Notes: generated by a model not told the origin, from the sequence alone. DNA of 64,000 nt from Enterocloster alcoholdehydrogenati (GCF_013282095.1 NZ_BLTJ01000001.1:124001-188000); one strand, 5' to 3'. Counted from the stretch's first letter, positions 43,381-51,116 are shown. Numbers and translations are program-made.

Positions 43381-43464
43381 GTTTGACAAAAAGAGGAGCA
43401 TACCATCTGTAAAGGCTGCGTCTGCAGGCATTTGCAAACAAATACACATAAAGGATGATGAAAC

Positions 43465-43722
43465 ATGATAAGCTATCGATACGTTATTTCAAACAGCCAG
43501 GGCCTCCATGCCTCTAATTCCATGAGCCTTAGCCGAGCTGCATCTGACTACCAAAGCCAGATTACCATGACCAGTTCCAAAGGGGATGCCAACTGCAAAA
43601 ACGTTCTGGCTCTTATGAGCCTGAATGCCAGACAGGGCGAAACCGTTGTGCTGAATGTAGATGGACCAGATGAGAAGCAGGCGGCCGGATTTTTAAACGG
43701 TTTGCTTAGAACCATTTTATAG
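43465..43722 (+). CDS. atypical HPr-family phosphocarrier protein
   Basis: An 85-residue HPr-fold protein. The phosphohistidine sits exactly at position 15 (QGLHAS). However, Arg17 and Pro18 of the usual GLHARP motif are Ser and Asn, and the regulatory position 46 (Ser in HPr, phosphorylated by HPr kinase) is Asn in NCKNVLALMSL. The rest of the fold is kept: ASDYQSQITMTSSKGDANCKNV, LNARQGETVVLNVDGPDEKQA. No PTS gene is nearby. It may accept phosphate from enzyme I poorly and cannot be regulated at residue 46, so a specialised rather than general sugar-uptake role is likely. Confidence 0.85.
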   Translation: MISYRYVISNSQGLHASNSMSLSRAASDYQSQITMTSSKGDANCKNVLALMSLNARQGETVVLNVDGPDEKQAAGFLNGLLRTIL

Positions 43723-43731
43723 TATCATAAC

Positions 43732-43786
43732 CATAAACAGAAAAAGCGGCCCGAATTTGTGTTCCGGGACCGTTTTTCTGTTTATG
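43732..43786. terminator. long terminator hairpin after the HPr-like gene
   Basis: A 14-bp outer stem CATAAACAGAAAAA / TTTTTCTGTTTATG (43732-43745, 43773-43786) extends inward through CGG/CCG and CCCG/CGGG with single bulges. T-rich arms make it a good terminator on the plus strand. Confidence 0.85.
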
Positions 43787-44049
43787 CGGCCATCAAAGGA
43801 ACGCTGGCTGCACGTACAGCTGCAAATGGCAAAGAGCAGAGCCCATATGATTATAAAAAATATATTTCAAATTATATATAAAAGAAAAACGGCATCCAGA
43901 GGCTTCAAAGATATAACATAGGGTCTGTGGGGTATTGTTTGTAACTATTCGCGAAACACAGCTTTAACGAATAGTTATGGCAAAATTCGTTGTTCACTGC
44001 CGTATAATCCCTATACAATTAAAAAGCATTTAAATGGAGTGTTCTAATT
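43787..44049 (+). other. non-coding stretch before the recombinase gene, with a spaced inverted repeat
   Basis: Together with the terminator this is a 327-bp stretch without a gene. It has an AT-rich section (43850-43885), an inverted repeat TAACTATTCG (43942-43951) / CGAATAGTTA (43968-43977) with a 16-bp spacer, and -10-like boxes TATAAT (44003-44008) and TACAAT (44014-44019). TTGTTC (43990-43995) stands 18 bp before the latter. The repeat may be an operator or a recombinase-binding site. Confidence 0.5.
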
Positions 44050-45111
44050 ATGAGTAATTTATCCTATCACGAACAACAGGACAAAGAAAATATTGTCCGC
44101 CTCCGCACATTGATCCGGGATCTTCCGGGATTCTGCGGAGATTTTTTCAGAGGCATCGAGCCGCGTACTTCTTCCAGAACCCGGATCGCCTATGCCTACG
44201 ATCTTCATATATTTTTTGACTTTCTTCACAAGGAAAATCCGGCTTTAAAGCAAATAGATATCAAAGACTTCTCTCTGGAGCTTCTGGATCAGCTGTCCGT
44301 CACAGATTTTGAGGAATATATGGAGTATCTGAAATACCGGTTCAATGACAAAAATCAGGAAATCATGAACCGGGAACGAGGAATTATGCGCAAAATCTCT
44401 TCCTTAAAGAGTTTTTATAATTATTTCTACCGTAACGAGCGGATCAGGAATAATCCGGCTGCCCTTGTGCGCCTCCCTAAGATCCATGAAAAGGAAATCA
44501 TTCGGTTAGATGTGGATGAGGTCGCTCTCCTGCTGGATGAGGTGGAACAGGGCGATAAACTGACAGATAAGCAGAAATCCTACCACAATAAAACCAAAAC
44601 CCGGGATCTTGCCATTATGACTCTCCTGCTTGGAACCGGGATTCGTGTATCTGAGTGTGTAGGTTTGAATATTGCTGATATTGACTTTAAGAATGGAGGT
44701 ATCCGTATTTACAGAAAAGGCGGTAAGGAAGTTACGGTATATTTCGGTTCCGAGGTAGAGGAAGCCCTTTTGGACTATCTGGAAGAACGCGATCGGATCA
44801 TTCCGGAATCCGGCAGTGAAGATGCGCTTTTCCTCTCCCTTCAGCGTCGGCGTATGGCGGTACGCAGCGTAGAGAATCTGGTTAAAAAATATGCGAAAAC
44901 CGTAGCGCCTCTTAAACCAATCACTCCCCATAAGCTTCGCAGCACCTACGGCACCAGTCTGTACCGTGAAACCGGCGATATTTATCTGGTAGCCGATGTT
45001 CTGGGCCACTCAGACGTAAACACCACCAAGCGCCATTATGCAGCTTTGGAGGATGAGCGTCGGCGAAGCGCCCGCAATAAGGTTCAGCTGCGCGAAAAAG
45101 GCCGCCCATAA
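44050..45111 (+). CDS. tyrosine recombinase (XerC/XerS-like)
   Basis: A 353-residue site-specific recombinase. An N-terminal SAM-like DNA-binding domain (about 25-150; SRTRIAYAYDLHIFFDFL, MRKISSLKSFYNYFYRNERIRNNPA) precedes the catalytic domain with all active residues: Arg in LGTGIRVSECVGLN, Lys in YRKGGKEVTV, His-x-x-Arg in TPHKLRSTYG, His in LGHSDVNTT and Tyr in KRHYAALE. Size and the long insertion before TRDLAIMTLLLGTG resemble the single Xer proteins used for chromosome dimer resolution (XerS). No phage or IS genes are near, so a housekeeping Xer role is more likely than a mobile integrase. Confidence 0.85.
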   Translation: MSNLSYHEQQDKENIVRLRTLIRDLPGFCGDFFRGIEPRTSSRTRIAYAYDLHIFFDFLHKENPALKQIDIKDFSLELLDQLSVTDFEEYMEYLKYRFNDKNQEIMNRERGIMRKISSLKSFYNYFYRNERIRNNPAALVRLPKIHEKEIIRLDVDEVALLLDEVEQGDKLTDKQKSYHNKTKTRDLAIMTLLLGTGIRVSECVGLNIADIDFKNGGIRIYRKGGKEVTVYFGSEVEEALLDYLEERDRIIPESGSEDALFLSLQRRRMAVRSVENLVKKYAKTVAPLKPITPHKLRSTYGTSLYRETGDIYLVADVLGHSDVNTTKRHYAALEDERRRSARNKVQLREKGRP

Positions 45112-45126
45112 GGCGGCCGAAACAGC

Positions 45127-45177
45127 AAAAAGGATTGTCACCGAAGCAGCTTTGTATATCCGGCGGCAATCCTTTTT
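45127..45177. terminator. bidirectional terminator between recombinase and flavodoxin genes
   Basis: AAAAAGGATTG (45127-45137) pairs with CAATCCTTTTT (45167-45177); T-runs fall on the correct side for both converging genes. Confidence 0.85.
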
Positions 45178-45210
45178 CTCTTTATCTCTCTTCTCTTCGC
45201 TTCCTGCGGT

Positions 45211-45642
45211 TTACACAGCAGCCAGCGCCTTACCCAGTTCTCTGCACTTTTCCAGAATCTCATCATCCGGTGTTTCCTGAACAATCACGCCCTCACCTTC
45301 GGCGATCACTGCACCGGCTGCTGTCATCCGTTCTTCCCAGTCACGCATCCACTGTCCGTCTCCCCATCCATAGGAACCAAACAGCCCCACTGTCTTTCCC
45401 GACACAAAACCCTCCAGAGCAGCCACAAACGGCTCCATCTCATCCTCTTCCAGAACCTCAGCGCCCATAGCCGGGCATCCAAGAGCTATCGCTTTTGCAC
45501 CCTTTAAGGTTTCCGGATCCACCGCAGATACCTCCGCCAGTTTCGCTTTCTTTCCCGCTTCGTCTATGCCCTGGGCCACCGCCTGAGCCATCGCCTCTGT
45601 ATTGCCTGTCTGTGACCAGTAAACTACCATAATCTCGTCCAT
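45211..45642 (-). CDS. flavodoxin
   Basis: A 143-residue FMN electron carrier. The phosphate-binding loop is YWSQTGNTEAMAQAVAQG, with FMN-contacting LGCPAMGAEVLEE and FGSYGWGDGQWMRDW. It substitutes for ferredoxin when iron is scarce in many anaerobes. It is the second gene of an operon with the DUF3793 gene (18 bp apart), behind a candidate metal-responsive operator, which fits iron-dependent control. Confidence 0.95.
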   Translation of the reverse strand: MDEIMVVYWSQTGNTEAMAQAVAQGIDEAGKKAKLAEVSAVDPETLKGAKAIALGCPAMGAEVLEEDEMEPFVAALEGFVSGKTVGLFGSYGWGDGQWMRDWEERMTAAGAVIAEGEGVIVQETPDDEILEKCRELGKALAAV

Positions 45643-45660
45643 ATCATTTTCCTCCTTGAC

Positions 45661-46284
45661 TTAGAATGCGCCAGCTGCCGGGCAGTATCCGTACAGATGA
45701 TGCATCTCCATGATCGTTCTGACTGTCATGCCTTTTGCCATCAGATGGATGACTTTCTCTCTGGCATGGTCATAGCTTGCGAAAATACGCTGGCATTCCT
45801 CTAAATTGGAATACACCTTCCAATAGCCGCTGTAAAGAGACCTTCTTCCCTGATTCTCAATAAACCCCTTTACGTCCTCCGCCGGATATCCCAAAAGAAG
45901 TCCAATCTCATGAGGAAACGTCTTGCAGCCTTCCATATGTTCCCGGTAGCGCGTTCCCACCAGCGATAGGATTTCACCAAGCTCCATCCCCTCATACCCG
46001 AAACGCTCCATCAGCTCTCTTACCGGCCCTGTGGCAAGATATTCCTTCAGCTGCTCCTTCCTGTATAAAAGGTACACAGCCTTTCCATTTGATTCACAGA
46101 GCAGAAAACAGGAAACAGACGTCCTGCTGAACAGACGTGCTGTCTGGATATGGCAGGACTGGTCTACTGTCAGCAGATTGGAGATCTTTACGCCCGTCAG
46201 AAGCGGCGCGCACTGCAAAGCGGTCTGTGTCTCCATCTCCTTCCGGTCAAGACAGAGCATCAGCTCAAGGGTCTCTTTACTCAT
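45661..46284 (-). CDS. DUF3793 family protein
   Basis: A 207-residue cytoplasmic protein of unknown function. The front ALQCAPLLTGVKISNLLTV and the middle FPHEIGLLLGYPAEDVKGFIENQG match DUF3793, a Clostridia family often found near flavodoxin or ferrous-iron-uptake genes. A few cysteines (about residues 25, 43, 59, 63, 123, 168, 201) are scattered without a clear metal motif. It leads the operon with flavodoxin and shares its promoter and operator. Confidence 0.82.
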   Translation of the reverse strand: MSKETLELMLCLDRKEMETQTALQCAPLLTGVKISNLLTVDQSCHIQTARLFSRTSVSCFLLCESNGKAVYLLYRKEQLKEYLATGPVRELMERFGYEGMELGEILSLVGTRYREHMEGCKTFPHEIGLLLGYPAEDVKGFIENQGRRSLYSGYWKVYSNLEECQRIFASYDHAREKVIHLMAKGMTVRTIMEMHHLYGYCPAAGAF

Positions 46285-46312
46285 AACATACCTCGCACCT
46301 GTCAGAATTGTT

Positions 46313-46330
46313 AGTTAGTTTTTGCTAACT
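46313..46330. promoter_or_regulatory. candidate DtxR/MntR-family operator
   Basis: The dyad AGTTAG-N6-CTAACT (46313-46318 / 46325-46330) sits just downstream of the expected transcript start of the DUF3793-flavodoxin operon, a repressor position. It resembles DtxR/IdeR half sites (TTAGGTTAG) loosely. Confidence 0.55.
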
Positions 46331-46338
46331 TTATTCAT

Positions 46339-46367
46339 ATCTTATCAGACCAGGCCTAAAAATGCAA
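46339..46367 (-). promoter_or_regulatory. promoter of the DUF3793-flavodoxin operon
   Basis: Minus strand: TTGCAT (46367-46362), 17-bp spacer, TAAGAT (46344-46339). Confidence 0.75.
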
Positions 46368-46389
46368 TACCATTTGGAGATAATCTTTC

Positions 46390-46701
46390 TCACTTATAAT
46401 AGACAATAGTCAGGTGAGCTCCCACATGGATCGTATCCTCGCGAAGGGTGTTCATTTGCCTCAGCTTCTCCACATACTCCTCGGTCGTCAAATGGCTTCC
46501 CTTCCGGTAACGGTTTGCAATCCCCCAGAGACTGTCCCCTTCCTGAATCTCAATACTGCTGTAATAAGGCATTGTCTTGGGCTTCTCCTCTTCTGCCAGC
46601 GTAGTAAGCATACTATGGCCGGCAATCACCGTTACAGTAAATAAAAACATAAAACAGGCTGCAAAAAATCTTCTCCTGATTCTTCTTACAGACCTTCTCA
46701 T
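46390..46701 (-). CDS. LysM-domain protein, candidate SOS cell-division inhibitor (YneA-like)
   Basis: A 103-residue protein with a very basic start, one membrane helix (FFAACFMFLFTVTVIAG, about 12-28), and a C-terminal LysM domain (IEIQEGDSLWGIANRYR...VGAHLTIVYYK). This is the layout of B. subtilis YneA, the SOS-induced division suppressor divergently encoded from lexA. Here too it is divergent from lexA and shares a region with five LexA-like boxes. The YneA role is inferred from layout and context, as such LysM proteins are very divergent. Confidence 0.75.
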   Translation of the reverse strand: MRRSVRRIRRRFFAACFMFLFTVTVIAGHSMLTTLAEEEKPKTMPYYSSIEIQEGDSLWGIANRYRKGSHLTTEEYVEKLRQMNTLREDTIHVGAHLTIVYYK

Positions 46702-46720
46702 ATCTGCTCCTCCTTAGTAT

Positions 46721-46850
46721 AAACATATGTTTCGTGAACAAACGTTCTTGCTTTGTGTCTACACTATATCATCAGAACGTACGTTTTGTCAATAAAAAAT
46801 CCAAAAAATCCGAACAAAGGTTTGCATTTTCGCCAAACATATGTTACTAT
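46721..46850. promoter_or_regulatory. divergent SOS control region: five LexA-like boxes and two promoters
   Basis: Boxes of the form GAAC-N4-GTTC are at 46721-46732 (AAAC-ATAT-GTTT), 46736-46747 (GAAC-AAAC-GTTC, exact), 46775-46786 (GAAC-GTAC-GTTT), 46812-46823 (GAAC-AAAG-GTTT) and 46835-46846 (AAAC-ATAT-GTTA). The lexA promoter is TTGCAT (46822-46827), 17 bp, TACTAT (46845-46850). The LysM gene promoter is TTGACA (46792-46787), 18 bp, TATAGT (46768-46763). Boxes overlap both promoters. Confidence 0.85.
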
Positions 46851-46900
46851 AGTATCAACCGATATCGCACGTATTATGCAATAAGCAGGAGGTACTATTT

Positions 46901-47515
46901 ATGGCACAGGATAAGATTACTGCAAAACAGCAGGAAATATTAGAATATATCAAGAACACCATTTTAAACAAGGGCTATCCGCCGGCTGTCCGGGAGATCT
47001 GCGAAGCAGTTCATTTAAAGTCTACTTCTTCCGTCCACTCCCATCTGGCGGCCCTTGAGGAAAAAGGCTATATCAGAAGGGATCCCACCAAGCCGAGAAC
47101 CATTGAGATTCTGGATGACTCTTTTAATTTTAATCGCAGAGAGATGGTCAATATCCCTGTAATCGGCACTGTAGCAGCCGGAGAGCCTATTTTGGCAGAA
47201 GAACGGATTGAGGATTACTTCCCATTTCCAGCGGAAGCTCTCCCCAACGCAGAAACATTTATGCTGAACGTAAAGGGTGAAAGTATGATTGATGCCGGTA
47301 TACTTCCCGGAGACCGTCTGATTGTAGAGCAGCGCTCCACTGCTGAAAACGGCGAAATCGTAGTCGCTCTTTTGGACGATTCTGCTACAGTCAAGCGCTA
47401 TTATAAGGAAAAAGACCACTACCGTCTTCAGCCAGAAAATGCATCCATGGATCCCATTATCACTGATCATGTTGATATTCTGGGCAAGGTAATCGGACTG
47501 ATCCGCCTGATATAG
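46901..47515 (+). CDS. lexA: SOS response repressor LexA
   Basis: LexA represses DNA-damage genes until RecA promotes its self-cleavage. The winged-helix DNA-binding domain spans 1-70 ([50 protein letters not shown]). The cleavage site is Ala93-Gly94 (TVAAGEP), with catalytic Ser128 (GESMID) and Lys165 (TVKRYY). Length of 204 residues is normal. AGCAGGAGG precedes the ATG. The upstream boxes indicate autoregulation. Confidence 0.97.
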   Translation: MAQDKITAKQQEILEYIKNTILNKGYPPAVREICEAVHLKSTSSVHSHLAALEEKGYIRRDPTKPRTIEILDDSFNFNRREMVNIPVIGTVAAGEPILAEERIEDYFPFPAEALPNAETFMLNVKGESMIDAGILPGDRLIVEQRSTAENGEIVVALLDDSATVKRYYKEKDHYRLQPENASMDPIITDHVDILGKVIGLIRLI

Positions 47516-47586
47516 TGACTTTCATTCAGATGTACCAATATCCCCAAAAGTCTCTGGCAGCAGTTTTCGGATATTTTACAAAAAAT

Positions 47587-47638
47587 GCAGTCATCTGCAG
47601 GGAGAAATCTAAATCGACTTCTCCCTGCAGATGACTGC
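47587..47638 (-). terminator. perfect 20-bp hairpin terminator after rsfS
   Basis: GCAGTCATCTGCAGGGAGAA (47587-47606) is followed by a 12-base loop and its exact complement (47619-47638). Read on the minus strand the stem is followed by ATTTTTTG, so it terminates the rsfS operon. On the plus strand, after lexA, no T-run follows. Confidence 0.85.
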
Positions 47639-47678
47639 GGCCTTCTCATGTATATTTCAGATTTTTGTCTTGTTTGCT

Positions 47679-48029
47679 TTACAGTTCATTTATATCCACA
47701 AAGGTTTTTCCGTCTCTCCAGATCCGCTCCAGATCATAGAATAAACGATCCTCTCTGCAAAAGATATGAACAATCACGTCCTTATAGTCCATGAGGATCC
47801 AGTTAGCACTCTGATATCCCTCAATCTGTCTGCACTCGCAGCCAGCTTTTTCCAGCATCTCCTCTACGTTGTCAGCCATGGCCTGTACCTGGTTGGAGTT
47901 GCTTCCGTCTGCAATGATAAAATAATCTGCCAGAACGGATACGGACTGGATATCTATGATTTTAATATCCTGCCCTTTTTTGTCACTGAGTGCCTCGTAG
48001 GCAATCTTAACCATTTCCTTAGAAGTCAT
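47679..48029 (-). CDS. rsfS: ribosomal silencing factor RsfS
   Basis: RsfS binds L14 and blocks subunit joining in starvation. The 116 residues show MTSKEMVKIAYEALSDKKGQDI, VLADYFIIADGSNSNQVQAMADNVEE, QIEGYQSANWILMDYKDVIVHIF and FYDLERIWRDG. An upstream in-frame start adds 13 basic residues without homology; ATG 48029 follows AAAGGAAAAGA. Last gene of the obg-nadD-yqeK set. Confidence 0.94.
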   Translation of the reverse strand: MTSKEMVKIAYEALSDKKGQDIKIIDIQSVSVLADYFIIADGSNSNQVQAMADNVEEMLEKAGCECRQIEGYQSANWILMDYKDVIVHIFCREDRLFYDLERIWRDGKTFVDINEL

Positions 48030-48108
48030 TCTTCTTTTCCTTTCATTCTGTCGCTCTATAAGTACCATCTATGGATAAAGGAGTATGCTCTCCTATCCCC
48101 ATTGTGCA

Positions 48109-48705
48109 CTATATTTTCCTGACTCTCTCGGCAAAATATTCATATGCCTGCACAGTCATAGAATCAATCGTTCCGCCCTTTTTCTTAAGATATTCCAGGG
48201 TTCCGTCCAGAATGGCATACATAGTCTGATCCAGATCCTCATAGGCCATCCGGCGAATCTCTTTCAGATTCTCTGCCTTGTAACGTCTGGGTTCAATATA
48301 ATCGGCAATATAAAGGATCTTATCCAGCACCGTCATATCCGGTTTCCCTGTCGTATGACAGGCGATAGCATCTAAGATCTCCTGATCCTCGATGTGGTAC
48401 TTATGTTCTGCCAGCCATGCTCCATACCTGGCGTGCAGAACTGCCAGGGCTTTTTTTTCCTCCTCTGTCACTGCAATCCCATGCTTTAAGCATTTTTTCA
48501 AAATAATATCGTCAGGAAAACGCTTTCCGCAGTCATGAAGAAGGCCTGCCAACTCTGCTTTGTCCACGTCGCAGCCGTAACGCATGGCCAGGTTCATGCA
48601 GGTAAAAGAAACACTGAGGGAATGTTCATAACGCATGGGATCCAATTTATTTCTCAGCTTTCTGCGAAACATCATAACTTGGCTGCACTGATGATCCATT
48701 TTCAT
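48109..48705 (-). CDS. yqeK: HD-domain hydrolase YqeK (symmetrical Ap4A hydrolase)
   Basis: YqeK proteins hydrolyse diadenosine tetraphosphate. The HD metal motifs are RYEHSLSVSFTCMNLA, AELAGLLHDCGKRFPDD, HARYGAWLAEHKY and AIACHTTGKPDMTVLDKILYIADYIEPRR. Length 198 is typical. It follows nadD by 32 bp, a near-universal Firmicutes pairing. Confidence 0.93.
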   Translation of the reverse strand: MKMDHQCSQVMMFRRKLRNKLDPMRYEHSLSVSFTCMNLAMRYGCDVDKAELAGLLHDCGKRFPDDIILKKCLKHGIAVTEEEKKALAVLHARYGAWLAEHKYHIEDQEILDAIACHTTGKPDMTVLDKILYIADYIEPRRYKAENLKEIRRMAYEDLDQTMYAILDGTLEYLKKKGGTIDSMTVQAYEYFAERVRKI

Positions 48706-48737
48706 TGAAAACCGCCTTTCCGCTCGTTGAGACTGTC

Positions 48738-49343
48738 TTACTGATACAGCCCATGGGCTTTTATATATTCTGCCACTGTCTCAGGCACCCATCTGGTCAG
48801 ATCCTTCCCTTCCTTTGCCGCTTTTCGAATCTCCTCTGAAGAAATATCCATTTCCTTAAAAGAGATCCGTCCGATCTTCGCTCCGTATTTCGCCTCCAGA
48901 TAGGCGATCTGAGCCTCTAACGGCCTGTGGGTGCGCCCGTAGGGCCGTCCCGCTACCAGAATCATCGTCTCTTTCATTACCATTTCCGGATGAAACCAGT
49001 CCTCGATCTCATACAAGGAATCAGCCCCTTCTATGAAATAAAACAGGTGCCGGGGATATGCCTCCTTTAACAGCATAAGCGTCTGGGCTGTATAGCTGTT
49101 TCCCTGGCGTTGAAACTCAAAATCCGAATACCGAAACTTTGGATCTTCTTTAATCGCCAGTTTTACCATATCCTGGCGTTCCGTCCCTTTTGTCACCTTT
49201 TTTGTCTGCTTATGGGGGGGAAGGCTGGAGGGCATAAACCAGACCTGATCCAGGTCAAACTGCCGGTATGCCTGCTGCCCCAGAGTCAGATGGCCTCTGT
49301 GAATGGGATCAAATGTACCGCCTAAAAGCCCAATCTTTGCCAT
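48738..49343 (-). CDS. nadD: nicotinate-nucleotide adenylyltransferase
   Basis: NadD makes deamido-NAD from nicotinate mononucleotide. The nucleotidyltransferase motif is IGLLGGTFDPIHRGHLTLGQQA, with VWFMPSSLPPHKQTK, FYFIEGADSLYEIEDWF and the C-terminal ISSEEIRKAAKEGKDLTRWVPETVAEYI. Length 201 residues. It stands between yhbY and yqeK. Confidence 0.96.
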   Translation of the reverse strand: MAKIGLLGGTFDPIHRGHLTLGQQAYRQFDLDQVWFMPSSLPPHKQTKKVTKGTERQDMVKLAIKEDPKFRYSDFEFQRQGNSYTAQTLMLLKEAYPRHLFYFIEGADSLYEIEDWFHPEMVMKETMILVAGRPYGRTHRPLEAQIAYLEAKYGAKIGRISFKEMDISSEEIRKAAKEGKDLTRWVPETVAEYIKAHGLYQ

Positions 49344-49364
49344 AACGAATCTCTCCCCTGCCTG

Positions 49365-49661
49365 TTATTTCGGAAGTGCGATCTTTCTTTTTGTCTCGTC
49401 CTTTGCCGGACGGTACAGTACGATCTTGCGTCCGATCACCTGGACTACCTGAGAATGGGTCCGCTCTGCCAGCACCTCAGCGATGGAACGGCCGTCATCC
49501 AGACAGTTCTTTAAAACCGTTATCTTAATCAGTTCTCTGGCTTCCAGCGCCTCAGCCACTGCCTGAGTCACCTCAGGAGTAAGGCTGGATTTTCCGATCT
49601 GAAAGATCGGATCCAGGTTCATTGCCAGGCCCTTTAAATAGGCTCTCTGCTTACTTGTCAT
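49365..49661 (-). CDS. yhbY: YhbY family RNA-binding protein (CRM domain)
   Basis: A 98-residue single CRM-domain protein associated with 50S assembly. Features are MTSKQRAYLKGLAMNLDPIFQIGKSSLTPEV, VAEALEARELIKITVLKN and the domain end VIGRKIVLYR. ATG 49661 is preferred; the open frame extends 12 codons further upstream, beyond the GGAGCAGAT site. Confidence 0.93.
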   Translation of the reverse strand: MTSKQRAYLKGLAMNLDPIFQIGKSSLTPEVTQAVAEALEARELIKITVLKNCLDDGRSIAEVLAERTHSQVVQVIGRKIVLYRPAKDETKRKIALPK

Positions 49662-49751
49662 ATCTGCTCCTTTATATAAGCTGCGCATATGGAACAACCG
49701 CCATTATGCGCAGAACATCCATCTCATTTGCAACTTTCATCAATTCGGCCA

Positions 49752-51041
49752 TTATTTATAATAGTCAAACTCCAGTCCGTACATTCGAACTGTATCTCCC
49801 TCGTGAATGCCCGCCTTCTCCAGATCATCCAGGATTCCTGTATTTTTAAGGAATTTCTGGAAGAAATCAAAGCCCTTTTCTGAATCCAGATTGGTGTATC
49901 CAAGCATCTTCTCGATTCTGGGGCCTTCTACCACATATGCACCGTCATCCGCTCTTGTAACAGTATACGGCAGACTGCGGTCGCCCTGATACTGAATTTC
50001 AAATTCCTTTTCAAAGATCACAGGGGTGGTATCAACCGTCTTTAACAGGTCATTGATATGCCACAGCAGCTCCTTCACACCCTGGCGGCTAACAGCGGAA
50101 ATCGGGAATACACGGATACCCTTGGGCTCAAATTCTGCTTTCAAGGCCTTAAGAACCTGTTTTCCATCCTCCTCAGAGTACAGAGCATCCATCTTATTAG
50201 CTGCGATTACCTGAGGACGCTCTAAAAGCTGTGGATTGTATTTTTCCAGTTCCCGGTTAATGGTGCGGATATCCTCTAAGGGATCCCGTCCTTCTACGGA
50301 AGCGGCGTCCACTACATGGACAAGGACTTTGGTGCGCTCAATATGACGCAGGAAGGAATGCCCAAGGCCGACTCCTTCAGAGGCTCCTTCGATCAGACCG
50401 GGGATATCAGCCATAACAAAGCCTGCGCCATCTCCCAAATCTACCACACCCAAATGGGGATTTAATGTAGTGAAATGGTAGTTGGCAATCTCCGGCTTTG
50501 CATTGCTCACAACGGAAAGCAGGGTGGATTTTCCTACATTGGGATAGCCCACAAGACCTACATCAGCAATGACCTTCAGTTCTAACTGCACCCACAGTTC
50601 CTGGCCCGGCTGACCCGGCTGGGCATATTTAGGCACCTGCATAGTAGAGGTGGCAAAATGCATATTTCCAAGTCCGCCCTTACCGCCTTTTAAGATCACT
50701 TCTCTCATATTATCGCCAGACATATCGGCAATCACCTTACCGGTCTCAAAATCCTTGATCACTGTTCCCTCAGGAACCTTGATTACCAGATCATCGGCAT
50801 CTGCTCCATGGCAGCGGCGTTTTCCGCCCTCCTGTCCGTCCCTGGCTGCGTATTTGTGCACATGACGGAAATCTACCAGCGTATTCTTTCCTTTGTCTAC
50901 CTGAAAGATCACATCTCCGCCTCTTCCGCCGTCACCGCCGTCAGGACCGCCATTGGGGACATAAAGTTCCCGCCTGAAGGACACATGGCCATCTCCGCCT
51001 TTGCCGGACTTGATAAATATTTTTGCACGATCTGCAAACAT
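49752..51041 (-). CDS. obg: Obg family GTPase (CgtA)
   Basis: Obg is an essential GTPase in 50S maturation and stress signalling. The glycine-rich Obg fold comprises 1-158 (FIKSGKGGDGHVSFRRELYVPNGGPDGGDGGRGGDV). The G domain has VGYPNVGKSTLLS, DIPGLIEGASEGVGLGHSFLRHIER and NKMD. A C-terminal OCT domain (about 350-429) is present. GGGAGG precedes the ATG. A terminator lies between it and rpmA. Confidence 0.97.
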   Translation of the reverse strand: MFADRAKIFIKSGKGGDGHVSFRRELYVPNGGPDGGDGGRGGDVIFQVDKGKNTLVDFRHVHKYAARDGQEGGKRRCHGADADDLVIKVPEGTVIKDFETGKVIADMSGDNMREVILKGGKGGLGNMHFATSTMQVPKYAQPGQPGQELWVQLELKVIADVGLVGYPNVGKSTLLSVVSNAKPEIANYHFTTLNPHLGVVDLGDGAGFVMADIPGLIEGASEGVGLGHSFLRHIERTKVLVHVVDAASVEGRDPLEDIRTINRELEKYNPQLLERPQVIAANKMDALYSEEDGKQVLKALKAEFEPKGIRVFPISAVSRQGVKELLWHINDLLKTVDTTPVIFEKEFEIQYQGDRSLPYTVTRADDGAYVVEGPRIEKMLGYTNLDSEKGFDFFQKFLKNTGILDDLEKAGIHEGDTVRMYGLEFDYYK

Positions 51042-51116
51042 ATAACAGCACCTCCCTTATTGTGCATTTTCGGAGTCTCATCATACATACCCGACCAAGA
51101 TACCGGGTACACTGTT

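Larger units (their letters stand above)
43064..43464. other. 400-bp divergent regulatory region between ttcA and the HPr-like gene
   Basis: No gene is visible. The region holds a minus-strand promoter for ttcA, a plus-strand promoter at 43239-43267, a 29-bp palindrome at 43352-43380, and a TTGACA at 43382-43387 whose -10 partner is poor. The plus-strand leader to the HPr-like gene would be about 190 nucleotides if the first promoter is used. Confidence 0.7.

Noticed and set aside
43942-43977. dif site
   Set aside because: Arms are 10 bp with a 16-bp centre, whereas dif has 11-bp arms around 6-8 bp; reported only as an inverted repeat.
44050-45111. Integrase of a mobile element
   Set aside because: No phage, conjugation or cargo genes, no tRNA or att repeats nearby; neighbours are housekeeping genes.
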